From: Enterococcus larvae
GTDB lineage: Bacteria > Bacillota > Bacilli > Lactobacillales > Enterococcaceae
Length of the DNA: 64,000 nucleotides
Direction of reading: 5' to 3'
NCBI RefSeq assembly: GCF_017830045.1
Contig: NZ_JAEDXU010000008.1
Coordinates: forward strand, 124,001 to 188,000
Position 1 is the stretch's first letter, and every line of letters starts with the position of its first letter. The notes beneath the pieces were generated by a model that saw nothing but the letters and a program-made list of their open reading frames with translations, was not told where the DNA came from and ran no database searches. Position numbers and translations under genes: made by a program. This document shows, piece after piece, positions 8,778 to 18,065 of the stretch.

Positions 8778-9305
8778 TCTACTCCTCCAAGTCAGCGGTG
8801 TTGTACCACGAAAAAACAAAAAATAACGATAAACCATACTCCACTTAAAAATTTGTCTTATGCCTAAACTATTCTTTGTGTATGCTGCTTCACAACAGCA
8901 GTCTACTTCCATTTCCAGTTATCAGAATCTTACCTGTCAAGCGCTTGTAAATTCTCTTGATTGATTGCAGGAACAGTCATTCTCTCTATACACCTCGAAA
9001 TCACTCCATAAGAAATCCAGCGTCTATATGTTGTTCTCCTGAAAAGCTTTGCAGATAGACATTCTTTGGATAGCAAGGACATTACCACACCAATATAATT
9101 AGCTTATTATAACAAAAACACTAATTAATAACAATTCTAATTTGAAATTTCAACATATTTTTTTAATATAAAAATAAAACCTAAGAATATGCATACAGCA
9201 CTATATGTAAATGATAATTATTAATGATAAATAAAACGCTTTTATTAAAAAAACAACTTTCCTCTCAATCGTTTTTTTCAGTAGTTGCCATCTAGCTGAA
9301 TCAAT
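8778..9305. other. AT-rich intergenic region upstream of the Rgg-like gene
   Basis: No supported gene. It holds a palindrome CAAGCGCTTG at about 8939-8948 and, at 9213-9231, a TGATAATTATTAATGATAA stretch that partly resembles a Fur-type box. The rest is A/T-rich with many stops in all frames. Confidence 0.4.
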
Positions 9306-9352
9306 AAAAAAGCGAAGAGCCCCCGAATAAGGGAACTCTTCGCTTTTTTATT
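9306..9352 (-). terminator. Terminator of the Ser-rich lipoprotein gene
   Basis: Stem AAAAAGCGAAGAG / CTCTTCGCTTTTT with T-runs on both strands, about 30 nt downstream of the lipoprotein stop codon. Confidence 0.85.
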
Positions 9353-9380
9353 AGTAGAAGCTGTTGCTTGCTTCCAATGA

Positions 9381-9962
9381 TTATTCGCTAACTGTTACTT
9401 CGCCGGTTACTGACGCACCGTCTTTATCAAGTGTTGCAGAATCTTGATATTCTTGTTTTTCAAAAGTTACATTACCATCTACTTTTGCTGCATCTAATAC
9501 AAAGCCATTTGCTTTGACTACGATGTCACCCTTAACAGTCCCATGAACAATGTTAAAGTTTTCTGATTCAACTGTTAATGTAGGAACAGTGATTGTATAT
9601 TCAGCTGTTACATTACGGTCAGCATCTTGAGAATACAATGCTAGTTTTCTATAGATGTCACTGCTTGCATCATCTTTATCATGGAACTCTCCTGATACAG
9701 TGATATCGTTAGTGAAAGTTACATCCTTTGTTGCAGCAATGATCCAGTTACCATCTGCTGATAAAGCTGTTTCCAACACTGCAGGATCATCACTTACTGA
9801 CGCTGTAGATACAACATCTGTTGTGCTGCTGTCTGCTGTACTTACTTCAGTTGTAGATGATGAAGAGCTGCTTGATGAATCCTTATTATCTGCACCACAT
9901 GCACCCAATACTAAAGTTGTTACTGCTGTTAGACCTAATAATGCCAATTTTTTTGATACCAT
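9381..9962 (-). CDS. Ser/Thr-rich lipoprotein with polymer-forming-like domain
   Basis: The 193-residue predicted lipoprotein has a signal peptide with lipobox LGAC (Cys21), then a Ser-rich linker (eight successive Ser) and more Ser/Thr to about residue 60. The C-terminal 130 residues are rich in short alternating strands with repeating V-G-V or V-G-D units (GTVKGDIVVKANGFVLDAAKVDG), recalling bactofilin/polymer-forming beta-helices. It would be anchored on the outer face of the membrane. AAAGGGAGAG lies before the ATG. Function unknown. Confidence 0.75.
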   Translation of the reverse strand: MVSKKLALLGLTAVTTLVLGACGADNKDSSSSSSSSTTEVSTADSSTTDVVSTASVSDDPAVLETALSADGNWIIAATKDVTFTNDITVSGEFHDKDDASSDIYRKLALYSQDADRNVTAEYTITVPTLTVESENFNIVHGTVKGDIVVKANGFVLDAAKVDGNVTFEKQEYQDSATLDKDGASVTGEVTVSE

Positions 9963-10281
9963 AAAATATCTCTCCCTTTCTTTAATCGTAGAAAGTATAA
10001 CACGGAAATAAATTTTTTAACAAAGAATTGCACTTTCATAAGTCAATTAAAAACTTTGTGAAATAAAATCTGATCAAAAGAAATCATTTCACCTTTTCTT
10101 AGCTGTATTCCTACCGATTTTCTTTAGAAAAATAGGATTTATAAGGAAGTCAAGGCAACGGTATCTATTCCTTTTTTTTCTGTTCAGTTATTTCACTAAA
10201 ACAACTTTCTACATTTTTTTCTTCCTTTAAGTATGCAATGATACGTGAAACTTTTAACTTTCTTAATAAAAAACAGAGGTA
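9963..10281. other. Intergenic region, no gene seen
   Basis: The 320 bp between the lipoprotein gene start and the terminator of ada are A/T-rich and should contain the lipoprotein promoter. I see no open frame with a ribosome site. Confidence 0.4.
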
Positions 10282-10322
10282 AAAACGAGTGTATAGAGTA
10301 AATCTCTCAACAGTCGTTTTAT
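10282..10322 (-). terminator. Probable terminator after ada
   Basis: On the minus strand an imperfect 17-bp stem (AAAACGACTGTTGAGAG against CTCTATACACTCGTTTT, three mismatches) is followed by a T-rich tract. Confidence 0.5.
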
Positions 10323-10343
10323 CCCCTGCTCTATTAACATGAC

Positions 10344-11402
10344 TTAATTCTTTTTCAGATAATTTTTTTCATGATTCAACAGCCACTGCTTTCTATCCAA
10401 ACCGCCAGCGTAGCCACCTAAACCTCCATTGGTTTGGATCACTCGGTGACAGGGAACAATGATCGCCAGCTGGTTCGCGCCATTAGCATTGCCGATGGCT
10501 CTTGAAGCATTTGGTCGTTCAAGCTTAGTACCTAGTTCTTTATAGGAAGTCGTCTCCCCTCTTTCAATCATCAAAAGCTGCTGCCAGACACTCTTTTGGA
10601 AATCAGACCCCATAAGAATAAATGGTGTTTTGAATGCCTTCAAAGATTGTGCAAAATACTGCTGCAGCTCAGCCTTGATTTGTTCGGATATTTTCGTCTT
10701 TCCCGGAATGATTTGAGCATTCAAGCGATTTCGTAGTCTTTCAATCTCACGCTCCAAGCCTCGGCGATCCACAAACTCCAGCAAATATAGATAGTCATCA
10801 TCTGCCACACTCATCATTGGTCCCAGTTCTGTGTCGATCCAATCCGCAGAAAGAACCTTCAATTCCTTCGACTGCTTCGGCTTTCTTCCCATGATTTTAG
10901 TAAACGCATCATGAAAGCCGCTGGATGAATCATAACCGGCATCTAGCTGTGTATCAATGATTTTCTCTCCATTTTTGATTGTCTTCATCGCAATCCCCAT
11001 CCTTCTCGCTCTGGCAAACTGAACAAATGTCATACCATACACCTTTTTAAATTGTCTTCTTGCAGTTGCAGAATGGATACCCAATTCAGAAAAATCTCTA
11101 TCGCTCCAACGTTTTTCCGGTTCGGCTTCTACTAATTCAACCATTTTCTGAACTGTCTCTGGTATGGACCGAGGATAAGAAAGCGGCTTACATCGCTTGC
11201 ATGGTCTAAAGCCAGATAGTAATGCTTCCTCTGCTGTGTCATAGAATATACAATGCTCGTATTTCGGCTTTCTTGCAGGGCAGGTCGCATGACAAAAAAC
11301 ACCTGTAGTTGTGATTCCGGCAAAGAAAATCCCATCAAACGCTGTGTTTCGTTCAAGAAGAGCTTTATAATAAGCGTGCTTCATTTTTTCATCAGTGATC
11401 AT
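10344..11402 (-). CDS. ada: Ada-type bifunctional DNA repair protein and regulator
   Basis: The 352-residue protein fuses three parts. An N-terminal Ada zinc domain carries four Cys (FCHATCPAR and CKRC within residues 30-80) that accept methyl groups from phosphotriesters. An AraC-type helix-turn-helix follows (about residues 90-180). The C-terminal O6-methylguanine methyltransferase has the active-site PCHRVI near residue 320. The fusion repairs alkylated DNA and activates its own expression. In Bacillus the two activities are separate (AdaA, AdaB). The start at 11402 is set by GGAGGAGG just upstream; the open frame to 11453 lacks such a site. Confidence 0.92.
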   Translation of the reverse strand: MITDEKMKHAYYKALLERNTAFDGIFFAGITTTGVFCHATCPARKPKYEHCIFYDTAEEALLSGFRPCKRCKPLSYPRSIPETVQKMVELVEAEPEKRWSDRDFSELGIHSATARRQFKKVYGMTFVQFARARRMGIAMKTIKNGEKIIDTQLDAGYDSSSGFHDAFTKIMGRKPKQSKELKVLSADWIDTELGPMMSVADDDYLYLLEFVDRRGLEREIERLRNRLNAQIIPGKTKISEQIKAELQQYFAQSLKAFKTPFILMGSDFQKSVWQQLLMIERGETTSYKELGTKLERPNASRAIGNANGANQLAIIVPCHRVIQTNGGLGGYAGGLDRKQWLLNHEKNYLKKN

Positions 11403-11541
11403 TGTGACCTCCTCCAGTCTTTTCCAGTTTATCATTGATAGCTTCTCATTCATTTCTATTTGATTATAAGCCTTCTTTTGCTTCTATGCATCCGAAAAAT
11501 GAACACCTAATTTTTCTACTTCTATCCACATCCTCTAAGAT

Positions 11542-11596
11542 TTAAGAGTTATTTAAGAAATGATTAAGAGACCAGTTAAGAAACTCTTGCTATAGT
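11542..11596 (+). promoter_or_regulatory. Phased TTAAGA operator and promoter of the ABC exporter
   Basis: Four direct TTAAGA repeats start at 11542, 11553, 11564 and 11576, so they fall on one face of the helix (11, 11, 12 bp). A TATAGT -10 box sits at 11591-11596 with no good -35 element, which fits activation by a bound regulator. OmpR-family regulators bind such tandem repeats; the convergent two-component system at 13.3-14.9 kb is the likely owner. Confidence 0.6.
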
Positions 11597-11625
11597 ATTG
11601 ATGTAGAGAAAAGGAGTGAATAACC

Positions 11626-12552
11626 ATGAATGAATCAATGTTGACTTTAAAACATGTATCAAAAAGCTTTGGAAAAGAACAGGCACTGAAAAATGTGTCT
11701 TTAGAAGTAAAAAAAGGCGATATTTACGGCTTGATTGGACGAAATGGTTCCGGTAAAACCACAATCATGAAGCTGATCACTGATTTGTCAAAAGAATCTG
11801 ATGGTGACATCGTCTTATTAGGAAGAAGTAAAAAGAAAAGCAGCTACACACAGGCACTGCAGCATATTGGGGCAGTCATTGAAGAGCCCGTTGCCTACAG
11901 CAAGCTCTCGGCATATGAAAACATGAAAATCATCTGTATCCAAAAAGGAATCCATGATTATTCTGTCATCAAGGAAATGCTGCAGTTCGTCAATCTGGCA
12001 GATACAGGAAAGAAAAAGTTCAAAAACTTCTCTTTAGGAATGAAGCAGAGACTAGGTATCGCAATGGCATTAGTCAATAATCCGGATTTTCTGATCCTGG
12101 ACGAGCCGATCAACGGACTCGATCCAATCGCTATCATTGAATTTCGTGAACTACTTGAAAGAATCAACAACGAACGAAATACGACTATCTTGATCTCCAG
12201 TCATATCCTGACTGAGCTATATCAAGTCTCCACTCGTTTTGGGTTTATCCATAAAGGTGAAATGATTCAAGAGATTACAAAAACTGACTTTGATGCTCTC
12301 TGCACGGAGGATATCATCGTGCATGTAAATGACATCAATCTTGCCTCCGTCACTATAAGAGAGCAATTAACAAAAGACTTCACAGCAATCAATGAACAGG
12401 AGCTGCGAATCCATGACAACAGTCTGGTAATTGCCAAGGTTAATCGGTTATTGGTAACGAATGGTATCGATGTTTCATTTATTGGGAAAAAAGAAGTTAG
12501 TTTGGAAAATTATTACACAAATCTGGTCAAAGAAATAGGAGGTGCAGAATAA
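11626..12552 (+). CDS. ABC transporter ATP-binding protein (BcrA/lantibiotic-immunity type)
   Basis: The 308-residue ATPase has Walker A GRNGSGKTT (about residues 38-46), signature FSLGMKQRL, Walker B FLILDEPINGLDP and a C-terminal extension of about 90 residues typical of BcrA/GldA-like exporters. It forms an exporter with the permease whose start overlaps its stop by one base. AAAGGAGTG lies upstream of the ATG. Candidate roles are efflux of, or resistance to, antimicrobial peptides. Confidence 0.9.
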   Translation: MNESMLTLKHVSKSFGKEQALKNVSLEVKKGDIYGLIGRNGSGKTTIMKLITDLSKESDGDIVLLGRSKKKSSYTQALQHIGAVIEEPVAYSKLSAYENMKIICIQKGIHDYSVIKEMLQFVNLADTGKKKFKNFSLGMKQRLGIAMALVNNPDFLILDEPINGLDPIAIIEFRELLERINNERNTTILISSHILTELYQVSTRFGFIHKGEMIQEITKTDFDALCTEDIIVHVNDINLASVTIREQLTKDFTAINEQELRIHDNSLVIAKVNRLLVTNGIDVSFIGKKEVSLENYYTNLVKEIGGAE

Positions 12553-13316
12553 TGATTCGATTGATGAAAGCTGATATTTATCGTTTATTGCGCACAAAAG
12601 GGTTTTATATCACGATGATTTTAATGGTTGCCTACGCTGTGCTTATCGTTTCTTCACAATCTGTAGGAAGTGTCGGCGTCAACATGAGTGATACACTCGA
12701 TGCCTCGACCATTCAGTGGAATTTAAAAATGGCTGTTCAATACACGTCATTTTCAAGTGCCTTTCTGGTTTATTTTCTGATTGGGCTGTTTGTTATTCTT
12801 TTCGGCTATGAATTTTCTCAACGGACGTATAAGAATAGTTTAACTGCCGGTGTCAGTCGGCTGACCTTTGTTTTATCAAAATACCTGATCCAGCTGCTGT
12901 TCTTTCTTCTTGCAACATTATTGTATTTTGGCGGCGCTGTAGTAACAGCTTATTTCAAATATGGTCTCGGTGATACAGATCTTGCTCCCTTTTTATGGAA
13001 TACACTGGTCTTATCTATCGGTATCAGTTTAGTTATCAGTGTCGTTTTCAGTCTGGCATCCTTCGTTTTAGTCAGCAGCAACAGTCTTGTTCTTGCCTCT
13101 ATCTTTGTTGTGGTTTATCCGATGGCGATCCAAATCATTGCGATGATGATAAACGCTGATGGATTAAAATATTTTGATTTCTTTGGTCTCGTTCAACAAA
13201 TCGGACTCGGAACGCTTTCAGGAAAAGAGCTGCTTCCTTACACAATAATCAGCTTGATCACCATTGTCCTATCCTTAGCAGGAAGCGCCCTTGTGATTCG
13301 ACAGAAAGAGCTATAA
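12552..13316 (+). CDS. ABC-2 type transporter permease
   Basis: The 254-residue membrane protein has six hydrophobic helices and starts with the RLMKADIYRLLRTKGFY pattern common in ABC-2 permeases of the BcrB/lantibiotic-immunity type. It partners the preceding ATPase. The gene pair faces a two-component system across a shared terminator. Confidence 0.88.
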   Translation: MIRLMKADIYRLLRTKGFYITMILMVAYAVLIVSSQSVGSVGVNMSDTLDASTIQWNLKMAVQYTSFSSAFLVYFLIGLFVILFGYEFSQRTYKNSLTAGVSRLTFVLSKYLIQLLFFLLATLLYFGGAVVTAYFKYGLGDTDLAPFLWNTLVLSIGISLVISVVFSLASFVLVSSNSLVLASIFVVVYPMAIQIIAMMINADGLKYFDFFGLVQQIGLGTLSGKELLPYTIISLITIVLSLAGSALVIRQKEL

Positions 13317-13321
13317 CCATT

Positions 13322-13362
13322 AAAAAGCAGTCAGAGCTTTATTGCCTCTGGCTGCTTTTTAA
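13322..13362. terminator. Bidirectional terminator between the ABC exporter and the histidine kinase
   Basis: Stem AAAAAGCAGTCAGAG / CTCTGGCTGCTTTTT with T-runs in both directions. The kinase stop codon at 13339-13341 lies in the loop, so the two transcripts share the element. Confidence 0.85.
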
Positions 13363-14232
13363 TGTGATCGTTAATTCAAAAATTGATTCAGTAGATGCAA
13401 GCTGGATGTCCCCCTCAAGCAGTTCTACCAGCTCCTTAACGATATGAAGGCCTAAGCCGGTACTTTTATTTGCCCTGGATGAATCTTCTGTCATAAACCG
13501 CTGGAACAGCTCCTGAGGGTCAATGATTCTTTCTGCAATCCCGTTTTTGAATTGAAAAATCAACGCCTCAGACTCTTTTATCAACTTGACTTCAGAATAG
13601 CCCTGACCATGCTTCAGCATATTGCCCAATACATTTTGAAATATCCGCTGTAGAACGGTTCGGTCCGAAATCAGCAAATCAGTTTCTGCAATCTCGATAG
13701 AAAGAGGCATCTCTTGTTCTTGAAATTCTTCATAATAAGTGAACAAATTCTCCCTTAAAAGCTCTGAGACATCAACCTGTTCAAGCTCAAGCGCCACCCC
13801 TTTCTCCTGAATCAAGTTGTATTCCATCAGGTAACCAAGATAATGGGAAATCGAGGTCAGACTATTATCTATCTTTTGAATCATCTCCTGCTTTTCTCCA
13901 AGGGAAGTGTCCTTCAATAAAATCTGCGTATAACCTGAAGAAACAGTCAGCGGCGTCTTCAGATCGTGTGTCAGATTCGAGAGTAGTTGATGAAGCTGTT
14001 TCTCCTTTTGCCTCTGCTCCTGATAATACTTCTTGTTTTTACGGATCAGCTGATTGTTCTGATCTAAAAGCCGACGAATCAAAAGGATTTTAGAGGTTGA
14101 AACCAATTCTGCATTTGTTTCTTCTGTTACAATAAACTTCAGCTGTTGAAGAATTTCCCTTAAATCAAACAGGAGGAACATGACATAAATGATTGTGAGA
14201 AGCAACGCAATTCCTAAAAACCAAGTCAGCAT
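13339..14232 (-). CDS. Sensor histidine kinase
   Basis: The 297-residue kinase has one clear N-terminal membrane helix (residues 3-22), no large extracellular sensor, a cytoplasmic linker, the H-box LTHDLKTPL (His near residue 90), an N-box with NVLGNMLKHG and a G-box STGLGLHIVK. The short sensor suggests signal input through the membrane or a partner such as the nearby exporter. The gene starts right after the response regulator stop codon. Confidence 0.9.
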   Translation of the reverse strand: MLTWFLGIALLLTIIYVMFLLFDLREILQQLKFIVTEETNAELVSTSKILLIRRLLDQNNQLIRKNKKYYQEQRQKEKQLHQLLSNLTHDLKTPLTVSSGYTQILLKDTSLGEKQEMIQKIDNSLTSISHYLGYLMEYNLIQEKGVALELEQVDVSELLRENLFTYYEEFQEQEMPLSIEIAETDLLISDRTVLQRIFQNVLGNMLKHGQGYSEVKLIKESEALIFQFKNGIAERIIDPQELFQRFMTEDSSRANKSTGLGLHIVKELVELLEGDIQLASTESIFELTITLKSSQRQ

Positions 14233-14233
14233 A

Positions 14234-14917
14234 TCAGCTGTCCTCCTTTGCTAGACGAATACCCATTCCCCAAATCGTCTCAATGTACTCATTATCAGGA
14301 TCGGCTGCCTTCAGCTTCTTCCTTAATGTGCTGATATGAACGTTAACTGTATTTTCCCCGCCAATATATGAGTCTCCCCATACTCGCTCATAAAGATTCG
14401 CCTTTGAATAGATTTTGTTAGGGTAGCTTAAAAGCAACTCCAACAGCTGATACTCCTTATGGGAAATATCGATTTGCTTGCTGCGCACAGAAACTTCATA
14501 GCTCGCCATATTCAATGTCAGGTTCTTGAAAGCCATTGTTTTTTCCTGTGGTGCCAGGATAGCTGTATTCCTCAGCTGTACCTCAATTCGTGCTTCAAGC
14601 TCTTCAATATCAAACGGCTTAGTTACATAATCTGCGGCACCTTCTTTCAAAAGCTCCACCGTTTTTTTCTTATCATTGACAGCCGTCATAATAATCACAG
14701 GTACAGCAGATTCCTTCTTGATACTCTTCAATACACTTTCTCCTGTAACGCCGGGAAGCATCAAATCCAAGATCACTAAATCAAAGGTCTCTTCCGATGC
14801 ACGAATGACCCCTTCTGTTCCTGAGCGGACAATCGTCAACTGATACTTCTCCTGAAATAAGTGGTTCAAAAGCTGACAAATATTTTCATCATCCTCAACA
14901 ATCAATACTTTCTTCAT
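14234..14917 (-). CDS. OmpR-family response regulator
   Basis: The 227-residue regulator has a receiver domain with acidic pocket (EDDEN, residues 8-12), phosphoacceptor Asp in LVILDLMLPG (about residue 52) and Lys in VTKPFD (about residue 101), followed by a winged-helix DNA-binding domain (residues 130-225). GGAGG precedes the ATG. It probably acts on the TTAAGA repeats upstream of the convergent ABC exporter; this is inference from position and repeat phasing. Confidence 0.92.
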   Translation of the reverse strand: MKKVLIVEDDENICQLLNHLFQEKYQLTIVRSGTEGVIRASEETFDLVILDLMLPGVTGESVLKSIKKESAVPVIIMTAVNDKKKTVELLKEGAADYVTKPFDIEELEARIEVQLRNTAILAPQEKTMAFKNLTLNMASYEVSVRSKQIDISHKEYQLLELLLSYPNKIYSKANLYERVWGDSYIGGENTVNVHISTLRKKLKAADPDNEYIETIWGMGIRLAKEDS

Positions 14918-15030
14918 CTTGTCCTCCGTATTTTCTCCATAGTTCTTATCAATTTATAGCGATAGCTATATCCATGATCCATCGCCTTTCACTCTGCTAT
15001 TCTCTTACATAGCCGACTTTCTTCAGCTTT

Positions 15031-15537
15031 CTAATTCGCAGTTCCAGATGCCTCGATAAAAACCAAAGACTGCTGCAAATCTATATAAATCGTTCGTCCA
15101 ATTGAAGAATCAAGCTGCCCGGTGTCCTCCAACTCCTGCCAGTAAAACGGTCCCTTTATCTGTTTAGGTTGAAAAAACAACGGCAAGCGCGTCACCTCAG
15201 AATAAGAAGCCCCTTCAATGAAATGCGCAAACTCCGCATCATCAAGCTTCGCAAAAATGTATAGTTCTGTTCGTACATGACCTACACTTCTTTTTTCCAC
15301 AGCAGACATCCAATATAGCGACTCTGTTTCAGGAAAATCAGGAAAATACATTTCGAGCCCTTCTCGATCTGTACGAATCTCACTGATATCCTTTTCTCTA
15401 AACCAGAAGATAAGCAGCGCTCTTAATCCCATCACAATGAGGATTGTCGCAATAAATAGCACTAATGCTCTTTTTATTTTCTGTTTACTCAGTTTTATCG
15501 ACCCCTTTAAGTTCAACGGCATAATTAAAATGACCAT
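15031..15537 (-). CDS. Membrane-anchored hypothetical protein
   Basis: The protein has one N-terminal membrane helix (about residues 25-45) and a soluble external domain of about 120 residues. No family recognised. The start is uncertain: the ATG at 15537 has no good ribosome site, whereas AAGGGG lies just before a CTG in the same frame ahead of the LSKQKIKRAL segment, so the protein may be about 15 residues shorter. It stands alone downstream of the 5-oxoproline-type genes and is separated from them by a terminator. Confidence 0.55.
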   Translation of the reverse strand: MVILIMPLNLKGSIKLSKQKIKRALVLFIATILIVMGLRALLIFWFREKDISEIRTDREGLEMYFPDFPETESLYWMSAVEKRSVGHVRTELYIFAKLDDAEFAHFIEGASYSEVTRLPLFFQPKQIKGPFYWQELEDTGQLDSSIGRTIYIDLQQSLVFIEASGTAN

Positions 15538-15721
15538 AGTGAAGCAACAAAAATTCTTATGACAGGCAGGAAAAACATTACTGTATGATGCATAGTCGCC
15601 CCTTTGATCCTCATAAGCGCTTCATTCTATATTTTACTATAGTTCTCGGCTGTCGTCCCTTTGTTTTTAAATCAGCTGGCAATAAGTTCTCTACAGTACT
15701 TCTCTGCCACTCAAGGACAAC

Positions 15722-15778
15722 AAAAATCATCCTTGAGCATCAGATTTACATTCTGACATCCAAGGATGATTTTTTTCA
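15722..15778. terminator. Bidirectional terminator downstream of the gamma-glutamylcyclotransferase-like gene
   Basis: Long stem AAAAATCATCCTTG / CAAGGATGATTTTT with an inner hairpin and T-runs on both strands, 25 nt past the stop codon at 15803. Confidence 0.8.
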
Positions 15779-15802
15779 ATTTAATCGGCGCACTTCGATT
15801 GA

Positions 15803-16255
15803 CTAATTAGCAACCTGTTCATGATAATTCCGCCAGTTGCCTTCCTGTAGGTAAATACTGTGATGATCAAAACGTAAATCGTTCTCCGTCACATAAAGGT
15901 AACAATAGACCTTCTCGGTGCGACTATATCGTTTTGTCTTCTCATCAAACACTTCAACTTCAACAATTTGGCGCTCATACTCGTTTCGTTCATCATTCAC
16001 GCCAAAATAGTTTTCCAGCTGATCTACAGAGGATATGTCTGTTTGAAAATCACTCAGCTCAAAAATCTCGCCGTAAACCCAGTCAGCTCCGGGAAGCAAT
16101 GCAGGATAATGCTTCTCCTTCATATGGAACAGCTTTCCTTTGATACGTGCCTTTTTCGGTCTGCCTTTGACTTTCCCATCCAAGTATTTTTGATAATTGA
16201 ACAGGTTCTCCATCAAGCTGCCATAGGCAAACAAAGGCATTTCTCTTCCATCCAT
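15803..16255 (-). CDS. Gamma-glutamylcyclotransferase-like protein (AIG2/GGCT fold)
   Basis: The 150-residue protein carries the N-terminal family motif LFAYGSLM (residues 8-15) and a Glu in the GEIFEL segment (about residue 60), the usual catalytic acid position. These enzymes release 5-oxoproline (pyroglutamate) from gamma-glutamyl compounds. Its ATG shares one base with the pcp stop codon (TGATG), so it is translationally coupled to pyroglutamyl peptidase, an enzyme that also releases 5-oxoproline. Confidence 0.85.
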   Translation of the reverse strand: MDGREMPLFAYGSLMENLFNYQKYLDGKVKGRPKKARIKGKLFHMKEKHYPALLPGADWVYGEIFELSDFQTDISSVDQLENYFGVNDERNEYERQIVEVEVFDEKTKRYSRTEKVYCYLYVTENDLRFDHHSIYLQEGNWRNYHEQVAN

Positions 16256-16902
16256 CAGTGGATGGCACCTCCGATTGCCTTCATGTCCTCTTTGCCGTCA
16301 TATTCAACGATTGCCTCGATTGCCTTTTCAAGAGAACGTGTGATGTCCGTCAGACTCATATACGGCTGTCCAGCTTTATCAACTACCTGCTCTGGAATAT
16401 AAGGGACATGGATAAATCCACCCTTCATCTCTGGAAACTCTTTATCGATCATGTATTGAACCTGATACATGATATGGTTACAAACAAAGGTTCCTGCTGT
16501 ATTTGACACAGCAGCAGGCAGCCCTGCTTCCTTCATTGCTGCAACCATCGCTTTGATTGGCAGTTGCGTGAAATAAGCGGGAGCACCATCAGACTGAATC
16601 AGCTCATCAACTGGCTGATTCCCTTCATTATCTGGAATACGAGCATCATCTATATTGATTGCCACACGCTCTGGTGATGGCGCAAAACGTCCGCCTGCCT
16701 GACCAATATTCAATACGACATCTGGTTGGTGTACGATGACTGCTTCTTTTACAACCTCTGCAGATTTGCCGAAAACAGTAGGAATTTCCAATTTGATGAT
16801 CTCAGCTCCACTGATTGTATCTGCCAAGCCCTTTACAGCTTCTAACGCTGGATTGATTGGCTCGCCGCCAAATGGATCGAAACCTGTAACTAAAATCTTC
16901 AT
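16255..16902 (-). CDS. pcp: Pyroglutamyl peptidase I (pyrrolidone-carboxylate peptidase)
   Basis: The 215-residue cytoplasmic cysteine peptidase removes N-terminal pyroglutamate from peptides. The triad is visible: Glu in the PSPERVAIN segment (about residue 80), Cys in [11 protein letters not shown] (about residue 143) and His in [12 protein letters not shown] (about residue 167), with the N-terminal VTGFDPFGG loop. Length is normal for the family. It is followed without a gap by the cyclotransferase-like gene and preceded, after 240 bp, by the DUF979/DUF969 pair. Confidence 0.95.
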   Translation of the reverse strand: MKILVTGFDPFGGEPINPALEAVKGLADTISGAEIIKLEIPTVFGKSAEVVKEAVIVHQPDVVLNIGQAGGRFAPSPERVAINIDDARIPDNEGNQPVDELIQSDGAPAYFTQLPIKAMVAAMKEAGLPAAVSNTAGTFVCNHIMYQVQYMIDKEFPEMKGGFIHVPYIPEQVVDKAGQPYMSLTDITRSLEKAIEAIVEYDGKEDMKAIGGAIH

Positions 16903-17067
16903 GATCTATTCACTCCTTGTCTTTATTCGCTGATCTCAATGAATTTACTTTAAAAATAGGATGATAAAATGACCAACTTCCACCGTTATCGACAATTCGC
17001 TTTTCAAAAAAATCAGTAGATTCAAGAAAATCATTCTATCCTTCTATGCCTGAAAATCGTTCAGACA

Positions 17068-17094
17068 TTGCTATTCTCCTATTAAGAATAGCAA
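17068..17094. other. 10-bp hairpin between DUF979 gene and pcp
   Basis: Perfect inverted repeat TTGCTATTCT / AGAATAGCAA with a 7-nt loop and no T-tract. It could be a regulator binding site, an RNA processing site or a weak attenuator separating the membrane pair from pcp. Confidence 0.45.
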
Positions 17095-17144
17095 CTATGA
17101 TACACTCATTATTTCTATCTTGCAAACCTCAGCAGTACTCTTAA

Positions 17145-18065
17145 TTAAAATGCTAAGAAATACATTAAGGCGATATGAACAACGATCAATATGACTGCAA
17201 TTGGCGCCTGTGTTTTGATGACCGCATTCGGGTCCTTCATTTCCAGTAAAGCCGCCGGCAATGCATTAAAGTTCGCAGCCATAGGCGTCAACAACGTTCC
17301 ACAGAAACCAGCCGTCATTGCCAATGCTCCTGCAACAACTGGATCTCCACCTTGAGCAATAACAAACGGTACACCGATCCCAGCAGTAATTACTGTAAAT
17401 GCAGCAAAGCCATTCCCCATGATCATCGTAAAAATGACCATTCCAAGACAATAGGCAACAACACCGATAAATCGATTGCCTTCCGGTATAAACCCTGAAA
17501 TTCCATCGGAAATCACTGTTCCAACACCCGCAGCATTAAAGATAACACCTAAAGCAGCCAACAGCTGAGGTAGAATACCACTAGTCCCAACCTGTTGAAT
17601 CATTCTATCTGCATCATCAGCAACTGTTTTTGGTTTTGCTGACGTAATAAACATCGCAATAAGCAAGGTCAGAATTGAAGCAATACCAATACCTACCTGA
17701 CCGCCTAATGGAGTATAAGAAATCAAAACGGCAAACAATGCTAAAAGGATACACGGCAGAAAAATCCAGCTGCCGACACGTTTTGCAGAAGCCTCTGCAA
17801 CGTCTTCATCAATATCTGCCAGCTTACCGATTCGAACCTGCTTGAATAGGGTCAGAACTCCCATCAAGATGATGATAATTCCATCGATCAGATACGGAAT
17901 AAAATTACCAAAGGCAAATACTACACCTAAGAGAAGCCAGAAAGCTGCTGTTCCTAATCTTGTCGGGTGCGTTTCATCCTTGAATACTCGCACCGCAGTT
18001 GTCATCAACAGCAGACCAATCAAAATATAGAAAAACTCCAATAAGTTACTAACGATTTGTTCCAT
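17145..18065 (-). CDS. DUF979 family membrane protein
   Basis: The 306-residue polytopic protein has about nine hydrophobic helices and matches the DUF979 family by its pairing and layout (FNALPAALLEMKDPNAVIKTQAP near the end). DUF969 and DUF979 genes occur as neighbours, commonly with pcp, in Firmicutes. They may form a two-subunit permease; transport of 5-oxoproline or pyroglutamyl peptides is an inference from context. Its start overlaps the DUF969 stop by one base. Confidence 0.8.
   Translation of the reverse strand: MEQIVSNLLEFFYILIGLLLMTTAVRVFKDETHPTRLGTAAFWLLLGVVFAFGNFIPYLIDGIIIILMGVLTLFKQVRIGKLADIDEDVAEASAKRVGSWIFLPCILLALFAVLISYTPLGGQVGIGIASILTLLIAMFITSAKPKTVADDADRMIQQVGTSGILPQLLAALGVIFNAAGVGTVISDGISGFIPEGNRFIGVVAYCLGMVIFTMIMGNGFAAFTVITAGIGVPFVIAQGGDPVVAGALAMTAGFCGTLLTPMAANFNALPAALLEMKDPNAVIKTQAPIAVILIVVHIALMYFLAF

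Noticed and set aside
15585-15806. 73-codon plus-strand frame
   Set aside because: No ribosome site; it crosses a bidirectional terminator and has no plausible composition.
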